From: Ramlibacter tataouinensis TTB310
Lineage (GTDB): Bacteria; Pseudomonadota; Gammaproteobacteria; Burkholderiales; Burkholderiaceae_C
DNA: 64,000 nt
Direction: 5' to 3'
Assembly: GCF_000215705.1 (NCBI RefSeq)
Contig: NC_015677.1
Span: forward strand, 310,001-374,000
The notes below the pieces were generated by a model. It searched no databases and was not told the DNA's origin. It saw only the letters and a list, made by a program, of their open reading frames with translations. Positions 50,687-60,869 of the stretch are shown here, in pieces. The translations under genes and the position numbers were made by a program. Every line of letters starts with the position of its first letter. The first letter of the stretch is position 1.

Positions 50687-51571
50687 ATGGCAGCCGGCAA
50701 GGAAATCCGCGGCAAGATCAAGTCGGTGGAGAACACCAAGAAGATCACCAAGGCCATGGAGATGGTCGCCGCCTCCAAGATGCGCAAGGCGCAGGAGCGG
50801 ATGCGTTCCGCCCGGCCCTACAGCGAGAAGGTCCGCAACATCGCCGCCAACCTCGGCAAGGCCAACCCGGAGTACACGCACGCGTTCATGAAGACGAACG
50901 ACGTGAAGGCTGCGGGCATCATCGTGGTCTCTACCGACAAGGGCCTGTGCGGCGGGCTCAACACCAACGTGCTGCGCGCCGTGACGCAGAAGCTGCGCGA
51001 GCTGCAGGGCGGCGGCACAGCGGTGCAGACCGTGGCCATCGGCAACAAGGGCTTCGGCTTCCTGAACCGCATCGGCGCGGCGGTGGTGTCGCATGTCACC
51101 CAGCTGGGCGACACGCCGCACCTGGAGCGCCTGATCGGGCCGGTGAAGGTGCTGCTGGACCAGTACGCCGAAGGCAAGCTGAACGCGGTGTACATCTCGT
51201 ACACCAAGTTCATCAACACCATGCGCCAGGAGCCCGTGCTGGAGCAGCTGCTGCCCCTGTCCGCCGCGAAGATGCAGGCCGAGTCCGCCGCCAGCGCCAG
51301 CGCCGGCGAGCACGGCTGGGACTACATCTACGAGCCGGACGCCCGCAGCGTCATCGACGAGCTGCTGCTGCGCTACGTCGAGGCGCTGGTCTACCAGGCG
51401 GTGGCCGAGAACATGGCGTCCGAGCAGTCGGCCCGCATGGTGGCCATGAAGGCCGCCACCGACAACGCCGGCAACCTCATCGGCGAGCTCAAGCTGGTCT
51501 ACAACAAGACGCGCCAGGCCGCGATCACGAAAGAGCTTTCGGAGATCGTGTCGGGTGCGGCGGCCGTTTAA
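50687..51571 (+). CDS. atpG: ATP synthase subunit gamma
   Basis: 294-aa central stalk subunit. Both coiled-coil ends are clear: [28 protein letters not shown] at the N-terminus (core [12 protein letters not shown]) and [12 protein letters not shown]...[17 protein letters not shown] at the C-terminus. [11 protein letters not shown] is present. 9 bp after atpA. Confidence 0.99.
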   Translation: MAAGKEIRGKIKSVENTKKITKAMEMVAASKMRKAQERMRSARPYSEKVRNIAANLGKANPEYTHAFMKTNDVKAAGIIVVSTDKGLCGGLNTNVLRAVTQKLRELQGGGTAVQTVAIGNKGFGFLNRIGAAVVSHVTQLGDTPHLERLIGPVKVLLDQYAEGKLNAVYISYTKFINTMRQEPVLEQLLPLSAAKMQAESAASASAGEHGWDYIYEPDARSVIDELLLRYVEALVYQAVAENMASEQSARMVAMKAATDNAGNLIGELKLVYNKTRQAAITKELSEIVSGAAAV

Positions 51572-52999
<1,428 letters not shown>

Positions 53000-53001
53000 G
53001 C

Positions 53002-53430
53002 ATGGTCGACAGCACGCACACCATCCACGTCGACGTGGTGAGCGCCGAGGAGTCGATCTTCTCGGGCGAGGCGCGCTTCGTCGCGCTGCCCGGCGAGGCC
53101 GGCGAGCTCGGCATCTACCCGCGCCACACGCCGCTGATCACGCGCGTGCGGCCCGGCTCCGTGCGCATCGAGAAGGCCGACGGCGGCGAGGAGTTCGTGT
53201 TCGTGGCCGGCGGCATCCTGGAGGTGCAGCCCAATCGCGTCACCGTGCTCTCGGACACCGCCATCCGCGGCAAGGACCTGGACGAGCAGAAGGCCACCGA
53301 AGCCCGCCAGGCCGCCGAAGAGGCGCTGAAGAACGCCAAGAGCGAGATCGACATCGCCAAGGCGCAGTCCGAGCTGGCCGTCATGGCCGCCCAGATCGCG
53401 GCCCTGCGCAAGTACCGCCAGAAGAAATAA
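53002..53430 (+). CDS. atpC: ATP synthase subunit epsilon
   Basis: 142-aa F1 subunit: N-terminal beta barrel ([34 protein letters not shown]) and two C-terminal helices that inhibit hydrolysis. ATG 53002 is two bases after the atpD stop. Last gene of the complete nine-gene atp operon, followed by a terminator. Confidence 0.98.
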   Translation: MVDSTHTIHVDVVSAEESIFSGEARFVALPGEAGELGIYPRHTPLITRVRPGSVRIEKADGGEEFVFVAGGILEVQPNRVTVLSDTAIRGKDLDEQKATEARQAAEEALKNAKSEIDIAKAQSELAVMAAQIAALRKYRQKK

Positions 53431-53479
53431 CCAGCAGGCGGCGAACCCGACAAGAACGCGCTAAAAACCCGCGCACTCG

Positions 53480-53508
53480 AGCCCCGGCCGCAAGTCCGGG
53501 GCTTTTTT
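53480..53508 (+). terminator. Intrinsic terminator of the atp operon
   Basis: AGCCCCGG (53480-53487) pairs with CCGGGGCT (53496-53503), 8-nt loop, then six T. It also lies just beyond the end of the convergent CMD gene. Confidence 0.92.
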
Positions 53509-53530
53509 CCTGGGGCCGCACGGGGCCGCG

Positions 53531-54301
53531 CTACTTCCCGGAGGGCGCCGCCTTCTCCAGCGCCGCGCGGGCGCGCCGCGCCGCCTCGGCCTGGCCGCGT
53601 TCGGACAGCGTGTCCGCCACGCTGCGCAGCTGCTGCGCCGTCAGGCCCACGTTCATGCTGATGCGCATGTGCGCCTGCAGCTGCGGTTCCACGCCGGGCA
53701 TCGCGGCCAGTGCGCCCACGGTGGCCAGTTCGCGGCTGCGCCAATCCAGGTTGTCGCGCCCGAAGATGTCGCCGAACAGATGCGTCTTCAGGTACTCGTC
53801 GATGGCCGGCGCGAACTCGAACAGCGGCCCGCGCACGGGTGCACCCGAGAGCCTGGTCTGGTTGGCCGTGCCCAGGGCGAGCAGTTCCTTGCCGGTCGGC
53901 ACAGGCCCCGGCGCACGGCCGGGGGCATCCTGCACGCCGCGCTGGCGCCGCGCGTCCAGCACCTTCATCAGCTCGCCCAGTGCGTTCAGGCTGCGCGGGA
54001 ACCCCGCGTAGGCATACAGCTGGACCAGGATCTCCTTGGCGTCGCTGATGGCCAGCCCCGCGTCCAGCCCTTCGTCCAGCGCGGCTGCCAGCCGAGGCAT
54101 GTCGCCCAGCGCCATGGCCGCGCCGATGGGGGCGATGGCTTGCTGCCTGCGCGGCAGCGGGGTGTTCGCGTCCGGGGTCGCGGCCGCCGGCGCGGGTTGC
54201 GCGGCAGCGCCGCCGCTTCCCGGCAACGCGACCCAGGCGAGGGCTGCCCCGAGGATTGCGCGCCGGCCGGCCAGGTCAGTGGGCGTTGTATTGCTCGTCA
54301 T
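53531..54301 (-). CDS. Exported carboxymuconolactone decarboxylase (CMD) family protein
   Basis: 256-aa protein with two CMD/AhpD-like helical repeats (about 65-115 and 180-245) after a signal-like N-terminus (GRRAILGAALAWVALPG...AAAQ; the RR could be a Tat feature). Motifs include EILVQLYAYAGFPRSLNAL and RSRELATVGALAAMPG. The AhpD CxxC pair is absent, so it is not a peroxidase-reducing AhpD. It overlaps the cupin gene by 26 bp. CMD plus cupin pairs are common in soil bacteria, perhaps handling quinones or lactones; the substrate is unknown. Confidence 0.88.
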   Translation of the reverse strand: MTSNTTPTDLAGRRAILGAALAWVALPGSGGAAAQPAPAAATPDANTPLPRRQQAIAPIGAAMALGDMPRLAAALDEGLDAGLAISDAKEILVQLYAYAGFPRSLNALGELMKVLDARRQRGVQDAPGRAPGPVPTGKELLALGTANQTRLSGAPVRGPLFEFAPAIDEYLKTHLFGDIFGRDNLDWRSRELATVGALAAMPGVEPQLQAHMRISMNVGLTAQQLRSVADTLSERGQAEAARRARAALEKAAPSGK

Positions 54302-54776
54302 CGACTTTCTCCATCCAGGTCACGTTCCTGCCGTCCGCCGTGCCCGTCACGGCCAGGTGGGTCATCGCCGTGGTCGGGCCCGCCCCGTGCCAGTGCTTGA
54401 CGCCGGGCGGGCACCAGACGACGTCGCCGGGGCGGATCGCCTGCACGGGCCTGCCCCATTCCTGCGTGAGGCCCACGCCGGAGGTGACCACCAGCCGCTG
54501 GCCCGCGGGGTGCGTGTGCCAGGCCGAGCGCGCGCCCGGCTCGAAGGTGACGAATGCCCCCGAGGCATTGATGCTGCCGTCTGAGGGCCAGACGGGATCC
54601 ACCCGCACGCGGCCGGTGAAGAACTCGGCCGGGCCGGCGGCCGAGGCCTGGCTGCCGGCGCGGGTGATCTCCTGCGCCGCGGCGCCGGTGGCCTGCGCGA
54701 TGGCGACCTGCGCCGGTGCCACCTGCAGCAGCGCCGCGCAGGCCGTGGCGGCCAGGAGCTTTGCTTTCGTCCTCAT
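54276..54776 (-). CDS. Exported cupin-domain protein
   Basis: 166-aa secreted or periplasmic cupin with a signal peptide (about 1-27, AIA-QA). The metal-binding motifs are GARSAWHTHPAGQ (two His) and PPGVKHWHGA. It is the RmlC-like small cupin type usually paired with CMD proteins. It overlaps the CMD gene at its 3' end by 26 bp and follows the MFS gene by 17 bp, giving an MFS-cupin-CMD operon. Confidence 0.9.
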   Translation of the reverse strand: MRTKAKLLAATACAALLQVAPAQVAIAQATGAAAQEITRAGSQASAAGPAEFFTGRVRVDPVWPSDGSINASGAFVTFEPGARSAWHTHPAGQRLVVTSGVGLTQEWGRPVQAIRPGDVVWCPPGVKHWHGAGPTTAMTHLAVTGTADGRNVTWMEKVDDEQYNAH

Positions 54777-54793
54777 CGTCTTCCTTTCGTGAA

Positions 54794-55996
54794 TCAAGCC
54801 GTTGGCGGCCGCAGCCGGCGGCCGCTGCCCACCGCCAGCGAGGCGAGCACGAGCAGGGCCGCGCCGCCGGCGAACGTCGCCATGATGGAAAAGCGGTCGA
54901 GCAGCCAGCCGCCGAATGCCGCGCCCAGCATGATGGCCAGCTGGATCGCGGCCACCATGAGGCCGCCGCCGGCCTCGGGCTCGTCGCCCACGCCGTGCGC
55001 CAGCCAGTTGGACCAGCACACGGGGATCGCGGCATTGAGCGTGCCCCAGGCCGCCATCGCCGCTCCCGCGGCCCCCAGCACCTGGCCGCCGGCCAGCAGG
55101 GCGAGCGTCACGGCCGCCAGGGCCAGCGGCAGGCCGCCCAGCAGCCCGTAGAGGTGGCGCCGCAGCAGCGCCGTGGCCAGGGAGGTGCCGGCGAAACCGG
55201 CCACGCCCAGGCCCAGCAGCAGCATCGACAGCTGCGGCAAGGACGCGCGGGTCACCGTTTCCAAAAAGGGCCGCAAGTAGGTGAAGGTGGTGAACGCGCC
55301 GCCGAAGGAGAGCATCACGCCCAGCATCGCGAACGCCACGTTGCGCCGCCGCAGCAACCCCAGCACGCGCCCGAGGGGGACCGCCGCCTGCGGCCGCATC
55401 GCGGGCAGGCTGGTCCACTGCCACGCCAGGTTCAAGGCCGCCAACGGCACCAGCAGCCAGAACACGCCGCGCCAGCCGATCAGGCCCCCGAGCAGGCTGC
55501 CCACCGGCGCCGCCACCGCCGTCGCCACGGCGTTGCCCATGTACAGCAGGCCCATGGCGCGCGGCAGGGAGGCGCGCGGCACGAGGCGCATCACGGTCGC
55601 GGTCGACAGCGCCCAGAAGCCGCCCACGGTCACGCCCAGGAGGGCCCGTGCCGCCATCAGCAGCGCGAAGCTGGGCGCCAGCGCGATGAGCACGAGGGAC
55701 GCGAGCATGCAGCCCGTGAGGGCCGTCAGCACCAGCCGCCGGTCGAACCGGCCGGCGATGGGCGCGATCAGCAGGCTGGTCAGCACGGCGAACAAGCCGG
55801 AGATGGAAATCGCCTGGCCGGCCATGCCGTCGGTCGCTCCCAGGTCGCGGGCGATCGGCGTCAGGAGGCTGACGGGCATGAACTCGGCGGCGATGAGCAG
55901 GGCGACGCACATCGTCATCGAGCCCACGGCGCCCCGGGTGCCTCGGGCCGCGGGCAGGCCGGCCGGGTGTGCTTGCGCGGAGGGTGTCGTTGGCAT
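54794..55996 (-). CDS. MFS transporter (DHA1/arabinose-efflux-like)
   Basis: 400-aa 12-helix efflux-type transporter. Signature GRFDRRLVLTALTG between helices 2 and 3, and the antiporter motif C-like AMGLLYMGNAVATAVAAPVGSLLGG (core GNAVATAVAAPVG). It resembles AraJ/YdhP-type exporters. First gene of the MFS-cupin-CMD operon, divergent from a LysR gene, so it is probably induced by the compound sensed there. The substrate is unknown. Confidence 0.91.
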   Translation of the reverse strand: MPTTPSAQAHPAGLPAARGTRGAVGSMTMCVALLIAAEFMPVSLLTPIARDLGATDGMAGQAISISGLFAVLTSLLIAPIAGRFDRRLVLTALTGCMLASLVLIALAPSFALLMAARALLGVTVGGFWALSTATVMRLVPRASLPRAMGLLYMGNAVATAVAAPVGSLLGGLIGWRGVFWLLVPLAALNLAWQWTSLPAMRPQAAVPLGRVLGLLRRRNVAFAMLGVMLSFGGAFTTFTYLRPFLETVTRASLPQLSMLLLGLGVAGFAGTSLATALLRRHLYGLLGGLPLALAAVTLALLAGGQVLGAAGAAMAAWGTLNAAIPVCWSNWLAHGVGDEPEAGGGLMVAAIQLAIMLGAAFGGWLLDRFSIMATFAGGAALLVLASLAVGSGRRLRPPTA

Positions 55997-56051
55997 GGGG
56001 CCATGGTAGGGACGGACCTGCGCGCGCGGACTGCCGGCGGCCGCACGACGC

Positions 56052-56068
56052 CATGAGGACTGCTCATG
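56052..56068. promoter_or_regulatory. LysR-type operator candidate
   Basis: CATGAG-GACTG-CTCATG: perfect 6-bp arms with a 5-bp spacer, containing T54-N11-A66, the classical LysR recognition pattern. It stands between the divergent MFS and lysR genes, just upstream of a TAGAAT box (56082-56087). Confidence 0.7.
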
Positions 56069-56081
56069 AATCGCGGCCTCC

Positions 56082-56087
56082 TAGAAT
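56082..56087 (+). promoter_or_regulatory. -10 box candidate for the LysR gene
   Basis: TAGAAT overlaps the in-frame ATG at 56086, which therefore cannot be in the transcript; this supports ATG 56113 as the real start. Confidence 0.45.
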
Positions 56088-56112
56088 GGATGAGGCCCCC
56101 AGCACCCATCCC

Positions 56113-57003
56113 ATGCCCCGCGAGAACCTCAACGACCTGCTCGCCTTCCTCGCGGTGGCGCAGGAGCGCAGCTTCACCCGCGCTGCCGCCAAGCTCGGGG
56201 TGTCGCAGTCGGCGCTGAGCCACACCCTTCGCGCGCTCGAAACCCGCCTGGGCGTGCGGCTGCTGACGCGCACCACGCGCAGCGTGTCGCCCACGGAGGC
56301 GGGCGAGCGCCTGATGCAGACCGTGGCGCCACGGCTGGAGGAGATCGAGGCCGAGATCGCTGCCGTCAGCGACCTGGGGGACCGTCCCTCGGGCACGATC
56401 CGCATCACGGCGATCGACCACGTCATCGACACGGTGCTGTGGCCCCGGCTGGTCGGCGTGCTGCAGCAGTACCCCGACGTGCGCGTGGAACTGAGCGCCG
56501 AGTACCGCATGGTGGACATTGCGGCCGAGCGCTACGACATCGGCGTGCGCTACGGCGACCAGGTGCAGAAGGACATGGTGGCGGTGCGGCTCACGCCGGA
56601 CGTTCCCATGACCATCGTCGGCTCGCCGCGCTACTTCCGCACGCACAAGCTGCCCACGCGCGTGCAGGACCTGGTGCGCCACAACTGCATCACGCTGCGG
56701 CTGACCGGGGGCGGCATGTATGCCTGGGAACTGCGCGACGGCGGCCGCGACGTCGAGGTGCGCGTCGAGGGGCAGGTGACCTTCAACGGTGCCTACCAGA
56801 TGCTCCATGCCGCGCTGGACGGCTATGGCCTGGCCTTCCTGCCGGTCGACATGACGCAGCCGCACGTCGACGCCGGCCGCCTGGTGCGCGTGATGGACGA
56901 CTGCTGCCCGAACTTCCCCGGGCTGCACGCGTACTACCCCAGCCGCCGGAACTCGTCGCGCGCGCTGCGGCTGGTGATCGAGGCGATCAGGCTGAAGGCC
57001 TGA
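56113..57003 (+). CDS. LysR-family transcriptional regulator
   Basis: 296-aa regulator: helix-turn-helix at about residues 4-62 (FLAVAQERSFTRAAAKLGVSQSALSHTLR, core SQSALSHTLRALE), then an effector-binding domain of the CrgA/DsdC-like type (AERYDIGVRYGDQ). It is divergent from the MFS-cupin-CMD operon with a palindromic site in between and probably controls it. ATG 56113 is preferred over 56086 because a TAGAAT box overlaps the latter and the MPRENLNDLLAF start is typical. Confidence 0.93.
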   Translation: MPRENLNDLLAFLAVAQERSFTRAAAKLGVSQSALSHTLRALETRLGVRLLTRTTRSVSPTEAGERLMQTVAPRLEEIEAEIAAVSDLGDRPSGTIRITAIDHVIDTVLWPRLVGVLQQYPDVRVELSAEYRMVDIAAERYDIGVRYGDQVQKDMVAVRLTPDVPMTIVGSPRYFRTHKLPTRVQDLVRHNCITLRLTGGGMYAWELRDGGRDVEVRVEGQVTFNGAYQMLHAALDGYGLAFLPVDMTQPHVDAGRLVRVMDDCCPNFPGLHAYYPSRRNSSRALRLVIEAIRLKA

Positions 57004-57009
57004 TCGCGG

Positions 57010-59229
57010 TCACAACAGCTTGTCCGGCGTGGCCGGCAGCTGGCGGATGCGCCTGCCGGTGGCGTGGTGGATCGCGTTGAGGATCGCCGGCGCGACCCCC
57101 ACCATCGCGATCTCGCCCAGGCCCTTGACGCCCAGCGGGTTGAGGTGCGGGTCCTCCTCCGGCACGAAGATCACCTCCATGACCGGCGGCGCATCGGCAT
57201 GGACCGGAACGGCGTACTCGGCCAGGTTCGCGTTCGGCATGCGCCCGTTGCGGCCGTCCACGACCGAGTGCTCCATCAGCGCCATGCCGATGCCGCCGAT
57301 CATGCCGCCGATGCACTGGCTGCGGGCCAGCTTCGGGTTGATGACGCGCCCCGCGCCGTAGGCGCCCACCATGCGCCGCACGCGGGTCTCGCCCAGGTCG
57401 GGGTCGACGGCCACTTCCACGAAGACGGCGCCGAATGCGTGCTTGGAAAAGCCCTTGCTCTGCTCGTCGGGTGCGGCGGACTCGGTGGCCTCCACGGGCC
57501 GTCCCAGCCTGCGCATGGCTTCGCCGACGTCGGCGATGTCGCCGCCGATCCCGGCCCGTGCGAGGGCGTCCTGCCGCACCTTGCGGCACGCGGCCTGGAC
57601 GGCGCTGCCCACGCTGGCCATGGTCATCGAGCCGCCGTGCACCGGTGCCCTGGGCAGCCGGGTGTCGCCGAGCATGAAGCGCACGCGGTCCATGGGCAGG
57701 CCCAGCGTTTCGGCGGCCACCTGCGTCATCGAGGTCCAGGTGCCCGGCCCCATGTCGCTGGACGCGGTGCTCACCTCCGCCGTGCCGTCGGGCAGGAGCC
57801 GGGCGCGGGCCGACGCGGGCGCGAAGTTCATCGGGTAGGTGGCCGTGGCCATGCCCCAGCCGATCAGCCAACGACCGTCGCGCATCGACCCGGTGGCCGG
57901 GTTGCGCCGGCTCCAGCCGAAGCGCTCGGCCGCCAGCCGGTAGGCCTCGCGCGTGGCGCGGCTGGAGAACGGCAGGTTGCGGAACTCGTCGCGCTGCGGC
58001 TCGTTGCGCAGCCGCAGTTCCACCGGATCGATCCCCAGCTGCGCGGCCAGCTCGTCCATCGCGCACTCCAGCGCGAACACGCCGCTGGCTTCGCCGGGCG
58101 CGCGCATGTACGTGGGGGTGTGCACGCTCAGCCGCGCGATGCGGTGCCGCGTGGACACGTTCGGGCAGGAGTGGAGGACGCGGGTGGCGTTCAGCAGGGC
58201 CTCGGAGAACTCCTCGTAGGTGGACGTCTCCTGCCATCCGTCGTGCACGATCGCCTGCAGCCTGCCATCTGGCGACGCGCCCAGCGCCACCCGCTGCACC
58301 GTGTGCGGCCGGTAGCCGGTGCCGTAGTACATCTCCCGGCGCGACAGCACCAGCTTCACGGGCCGGCCGGTGGCGCGTGCGCCGAGGGCGGCCAGCGTCA
58401 CGTGGGGCCAGGTGCGCAGCCCCGAACCGAACGCGCCGCCGACGAAGGGCGACACCACGCGGATGTTGGCGGCGGGAGTGCCGAACACCGCCCCGATCTC
58501 GTCGGCCACGTTGTGCACCCACTGGGTCTTGTCCCACAGCGTGAGGCGCTCGCCCTCCCAGGCGGCGATGGTGGCGTGCAGTTCGATCGGGTTGTGGTGC
58601 TCCCGCGGGATCACGTACTGCTGGTCGACCTTGCGCGGCGCGGCCGCGAGCGCTGCGTCGGGATCGCCCCGCCGCGTTTGCGGCGGCGTGGCGGCGCCCT
58701 GGTCCGTCTTCTCCTGGGTAGGCAGCACCGGCCCGGCCTTGGACACGTCCAGCACCGCCGGCTCGGAGGCATAGGTGGCGCGCACCAGGCTCGCGGCGTG
58801 CTGCGCCTGCTCGAGCGTCTGCGCGACGACCAGGGCGATGGGCTGGCCCTGGTGGTGCACGCGCTCGTCCTGCAGCACGTGCAGGCGTTCGCCCTGGGCC
58901 GGGTCGGTCGCGCCCTTGTGCGGCCGGTAGGGCAGGCGCGGCGTGTTCCGGTGGGTGAGCACGGCGATGACGCCGGGCGCGCGCTCGGCGCGAGCCGTCT
59001 CGATCGCGGAAATCCGTCCGCGCGCGATGGTGCTGCGCACCACGGCCGCATGCGCGAGGTTGGGGGCCTGGAACTCGGCGGCGTAGCTGGCGCGGCCGGT
59101 GACCTTCAGGCGCCCGTCGACCCGGCTCGCGGGTTGCCCGATGGCGCTGGTGCTGGTGCTGGTGCTGGTGCTGGTGCTGGTGCTGGTGCTGGTGCTGGTG
59201 CTGGTGCTGGTGCTGGTGCTGGTGCTCAT
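57010..59229 (-). CDS. paoC: Molybdenum cofactor subunit of a PaoC/YagR-type aldehyde oxidoreductase
   Basis: 739-aa large subunit of the xanthine oxidase family. The catalytic Glu706 is in GVKGLGEIAMVG; VGGAFGSG and other Moco-binding blocks are present, and the order matches E. coli PaoC. Unlike the family, residues 2-28 are a Ser-Thr repeat (13 ST units) coded by a tandem hexanucleotide, placed directly before the normal AIGQPASRVDGRLKVTG start. No signal peptide: it would be exported with the Tat-bearing Fe-S subunit. The start ATG overlaps the FAD subunit stop by 4 bp. Substrate: probably aldehydes. Confidence 0.92.
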   Translation of the reverse strand: MSTSTSTSTSTSTSTSTSTSTSTSTSTSAIGQPASRVDGRLKVTGRASYAAEFQAPNLAHAAVVRSTIARGRISAIETARAERAPGVIAVLTHRNTPRLPYRPHKGATDPAQGERLHVLQDERVHHQGQPIALVVAQTLEQAQHAASLVRATYASEPAVLDVSKAGPVLPTQEKTDQGAATPPQTRRGDPDAALAAAPRKVDQQYVIPREHHNPIELHATIAAWEGERLTLWDKTQWVHNVADEIGAVFGTPAANIRVVSPFVGGAFGSGLRTWPHVTLAALGARATGRPVKLVLSRREMYYGTGYRPHTVQRVALGASPDGRLQAIVHDGWQETSTYEEFSEALLNATRVLHSCPNVSTRHRIARLSVHTPTYMRAPGEASGVFALECAMDELAAQLGIDPVELRLRNEPQRDEFRNLPFSSRATREAYRLAAERFGWSRRNPATGSMRDGRWLIGWGMATATYPMNFAPASARARLLPDGTAEVSTASSDMGPGTWTSMTQVAAETLGLPMDRVRFMLGDTRLPRAPVHGGSMTMASVGSAVQAACRKVRQDALARAGIGGDIADVGEAMRRLGRPVEATESAAPDEQSKGFSKHAFGAVFVEVAVDPDLGETRVRRMVGAYGAGRVINPKLARSQCIGGMIGGIGMALMEHSVVDGRNGRMPNANLAEYAVPVHADAPPVMEVIFVPEEDPHLNPLGVKGLGEIAMVGVAPAILNAIHHATGRRIRQLPATPDKLL
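59149..59226. repeat. 13-copy tandem hexanucleotide (GGTGCT) repeat at the paoC start
   Basis: Thirteen perfect copies of GGTGCT (AGCACC on the coding strand) directly follow the start codon, plus a partial unit. Copies encode Ser-Thr; gain or loss keeps the frame. Confidence 0.97.
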
Positions 59230-60227
59230 GCGCGTTCTCCCGCGGTCTCGATGGCCCGCACGATGGCGCGCTGCATCAGCTCGATCTTGAAGTCGTTGTG
59301 CCCGCGCCCCTGGGCGCCTTGGGCCGCCAGCCGCGCCGCCTGCCGCAGCGCATCGCGCTGCAGCGCCGCGCCGGCAAGCGCCGCTTCGACCTGCGGCAGG
59401 CGCCAGGGCTTGGTGCCCACCCCGCCGACGGCCACGCGCGCCTGCCCGATCCGGCCATCGGGCCGCAGGTCCAGGGCCACCGCGGCCGAGACGACGGCGA
59501 ACTCGAAGGACGCCCGGTCGCGCACCTTGAGGTAGTGCGAGCGGCGCGCTGCCGGATGCGCCGGCAGGGTGATGGCCGCGATGACCTCGCCGGGGCGCAG
59601 GTCCGCCTCCAGGTGCGGCGTCGATCCGGGGAGCCGGTGGAAGTCGCGCAGCGGCACCTGGCGTTCGCCCCGCGCGCCGCGCAGGTGCACGACGGCATCG
59701 AGCGCGACCAGCGCCACGGCCAGGTCGGACGCATGGGTGGCGATGCAGGCGTCGCTGCCGCCGAGCACGGCATTCCAGCGGTTCTCGCCGCCCAGGGCCG
59801 CGCAGCCGGAGCCGGGCTGGCGCTTGTTGCATTCGGCATAGCCGGTGTCGCGGAAGTAGGGGCAGCGCGTGCGCTGCAGCAGGTTGCCGCCGATCGTGGC
59901 CACGTTGCGGACCTGCGGGCTGGCCGAGTTCAGCAGCGCTTCGCTCACCACGGGAAACTGCCGGGCCATCTCGGGATGCGCGGCCGCGGCCGCCATCGTG
60001 GCGCCGGCTCCCAGGCGCACGCCACCCGGCGTGACCTCGATGCCGCAGTCGAGGAGCCGGCCCAGGCTGACCAGGCGCGCGGGGCGGCGCACGTCCTCCT
60101 GCAGCAGCTGGACCATGTCGGTCCCGCCGGCGATGTATTCGGTGGCCGCGTCATTGCGGCCCGCCTGCGCGCGCAGCGCAAGGGCGGCGGCCAGGGTCTG
60201 CGGGCGCTCGAGCGTGAACGGGTGCAT
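59226..60227 (-). CDS. paoB: FAD/4Fe-4S subunit of a PaoB/YagS-type aldehyde oxidoreductase
   Basis: 333-aa FAD-binding subunit of the molybdopterin dehydrogenase FAD domain family. AGGTDMVQLLQ (residues near 33-43) and VATIGGNLLQRT contact FAD. The insertion RCPYFRDTGYAECNKRQPGSGC carries the extra [4Fe-4S] cysteines that mark the PaoB subgroup; they are written here only as the pattern RCPYF, ECNK, GSGC. It starts 3 bp after the Fe-S subunit and overlaps paoC by 4 bp. Confidence 0.94.
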   Translation of the reverse strand: MHPFTLERPQTLAAALALRAQAGRNDAATEYIAGGTDMVQLLQEDVRRPARLVSLGRLLDCGIEVTPGGVRLGAGATMAAAAAHPEMARQFPVVSEALLNSASPQVRNVATIGGNLLQRTRCPYFRDTGYAECNKRQPGSGCAALGGENRWNAVLGGSDACIATHASDLAVALVALDAVVHLRGARGERQVPLRDFHRLPGSTPHLEADLRPGEVIAAITLPAHPAARRSHYLKVRDRASFEFAVVSAAVALDLRPDGRIGQARVAVGGVGTKPWRLPQVEAALAGAALQRDALRQAARLAAQGAQGRGHNDFKIELMQRAIVRAIETAGERA

Positions 60228-60230
60228 GCC

Positions 60231-60869
60231 TCAGCCCCCCTGCCTGCGGCCGGCGGCGTCCTGGATGGCGAGGACGATGTGGTCGTACGCGCCGCAGCGG
60301 CAGAGGTTGCCGCTCATCCAGTCGCGGATCTCCTGCGGCGAGCCCGCGTGGCCTTCCGCGATGCAGGCCACCCCGGCCATGATCTGTCCCGAGGTGCAGT
60401 AGCCGCACTGGAAGGCGTCGCGCTCGATGAAGGCGGCCTGCAGCGGGTGCAGCTGTTCGCCTTGCGCGAGGCCTTCGATGGTGGTGACCTCGCGGCCTTC
60501 GGCCAGCGCGGCCAGCGACAGGCACGACTTCACCCGCTGCCCGTCCATCAGCACCGTGCACGCGCCGCACTGGCCGAGGCCGCAGCCCTTCTTGGCACCG
60601 GTCAGGTGCAGGTGCTCGCGCAGGGCGTCGAGCAGCGTCGTTCGCGGGTCCAACTGGAGGCGGTGCTCGGCCCCGTTGATGCGCAGCACGACCGGGAGGG
60701 CGCCTGCGGCGGCGGGCTCGCGTTCGCGCGACTGCGCCTGGGCCGGCGCAGCGCCGGCCAGGAGCGGGGCGGCCGCCGCCGCGGCGCCGGTGGCGGCCGT
60801 TGCCTTCAGCACGTCGCGGCGGCGCACCTGTGTCGGTGCGGCCGGTGCAGTCTCATCGTTGTCGGTCAT
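60231..60869 (-). CDS. paoA: Tat-exported 2Fe-2S subunit of a PaoA/YagT-type aldehyde oxidoreductase
   Basis: 212-aa iron-sulfur subunit. The N-terminus has a Tat signal (VRRRDVLKATAATG, then AAPAQAQS), so the assembled trimer works in the periplasm. [2Fe-2S] ligands are seen in GCGLGQCGACTV...SC and in QCGYCTSGQ...CRCGAY. It matches PaoA/YagT. ATG 60869 has AAGGG upstream. First gene of the paoABC-type operon; maturation factors (PaoD-like) are not in the window. Confidence 0.94.
   Translation of the reverse strand: MTDNDETAPAAPTQVRRRDVLKATAATGAAAAAAPLLAGAAPAQAQSREREPAAAGALPVVLRINGAEHRLQLDPRTTLLDALREHLHLTGAKKGCGLGQCGACTVLMDGQRVKSCLSLAALAEGREVTTIEGLAQGEQLHPLQAAFIERDAFQCGYCTSGQIMAGVACIAEGHAGSPQEIRDWMSGNLCRCGAYDHIVLAIQDAAGRRQGG

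Noticed and set aside
59149..59226. Tandem array taken as a CRISPR or minisatellite locus
   Set aside because: Units are 6 bp without spacers and lie inside the paoC reading frame.
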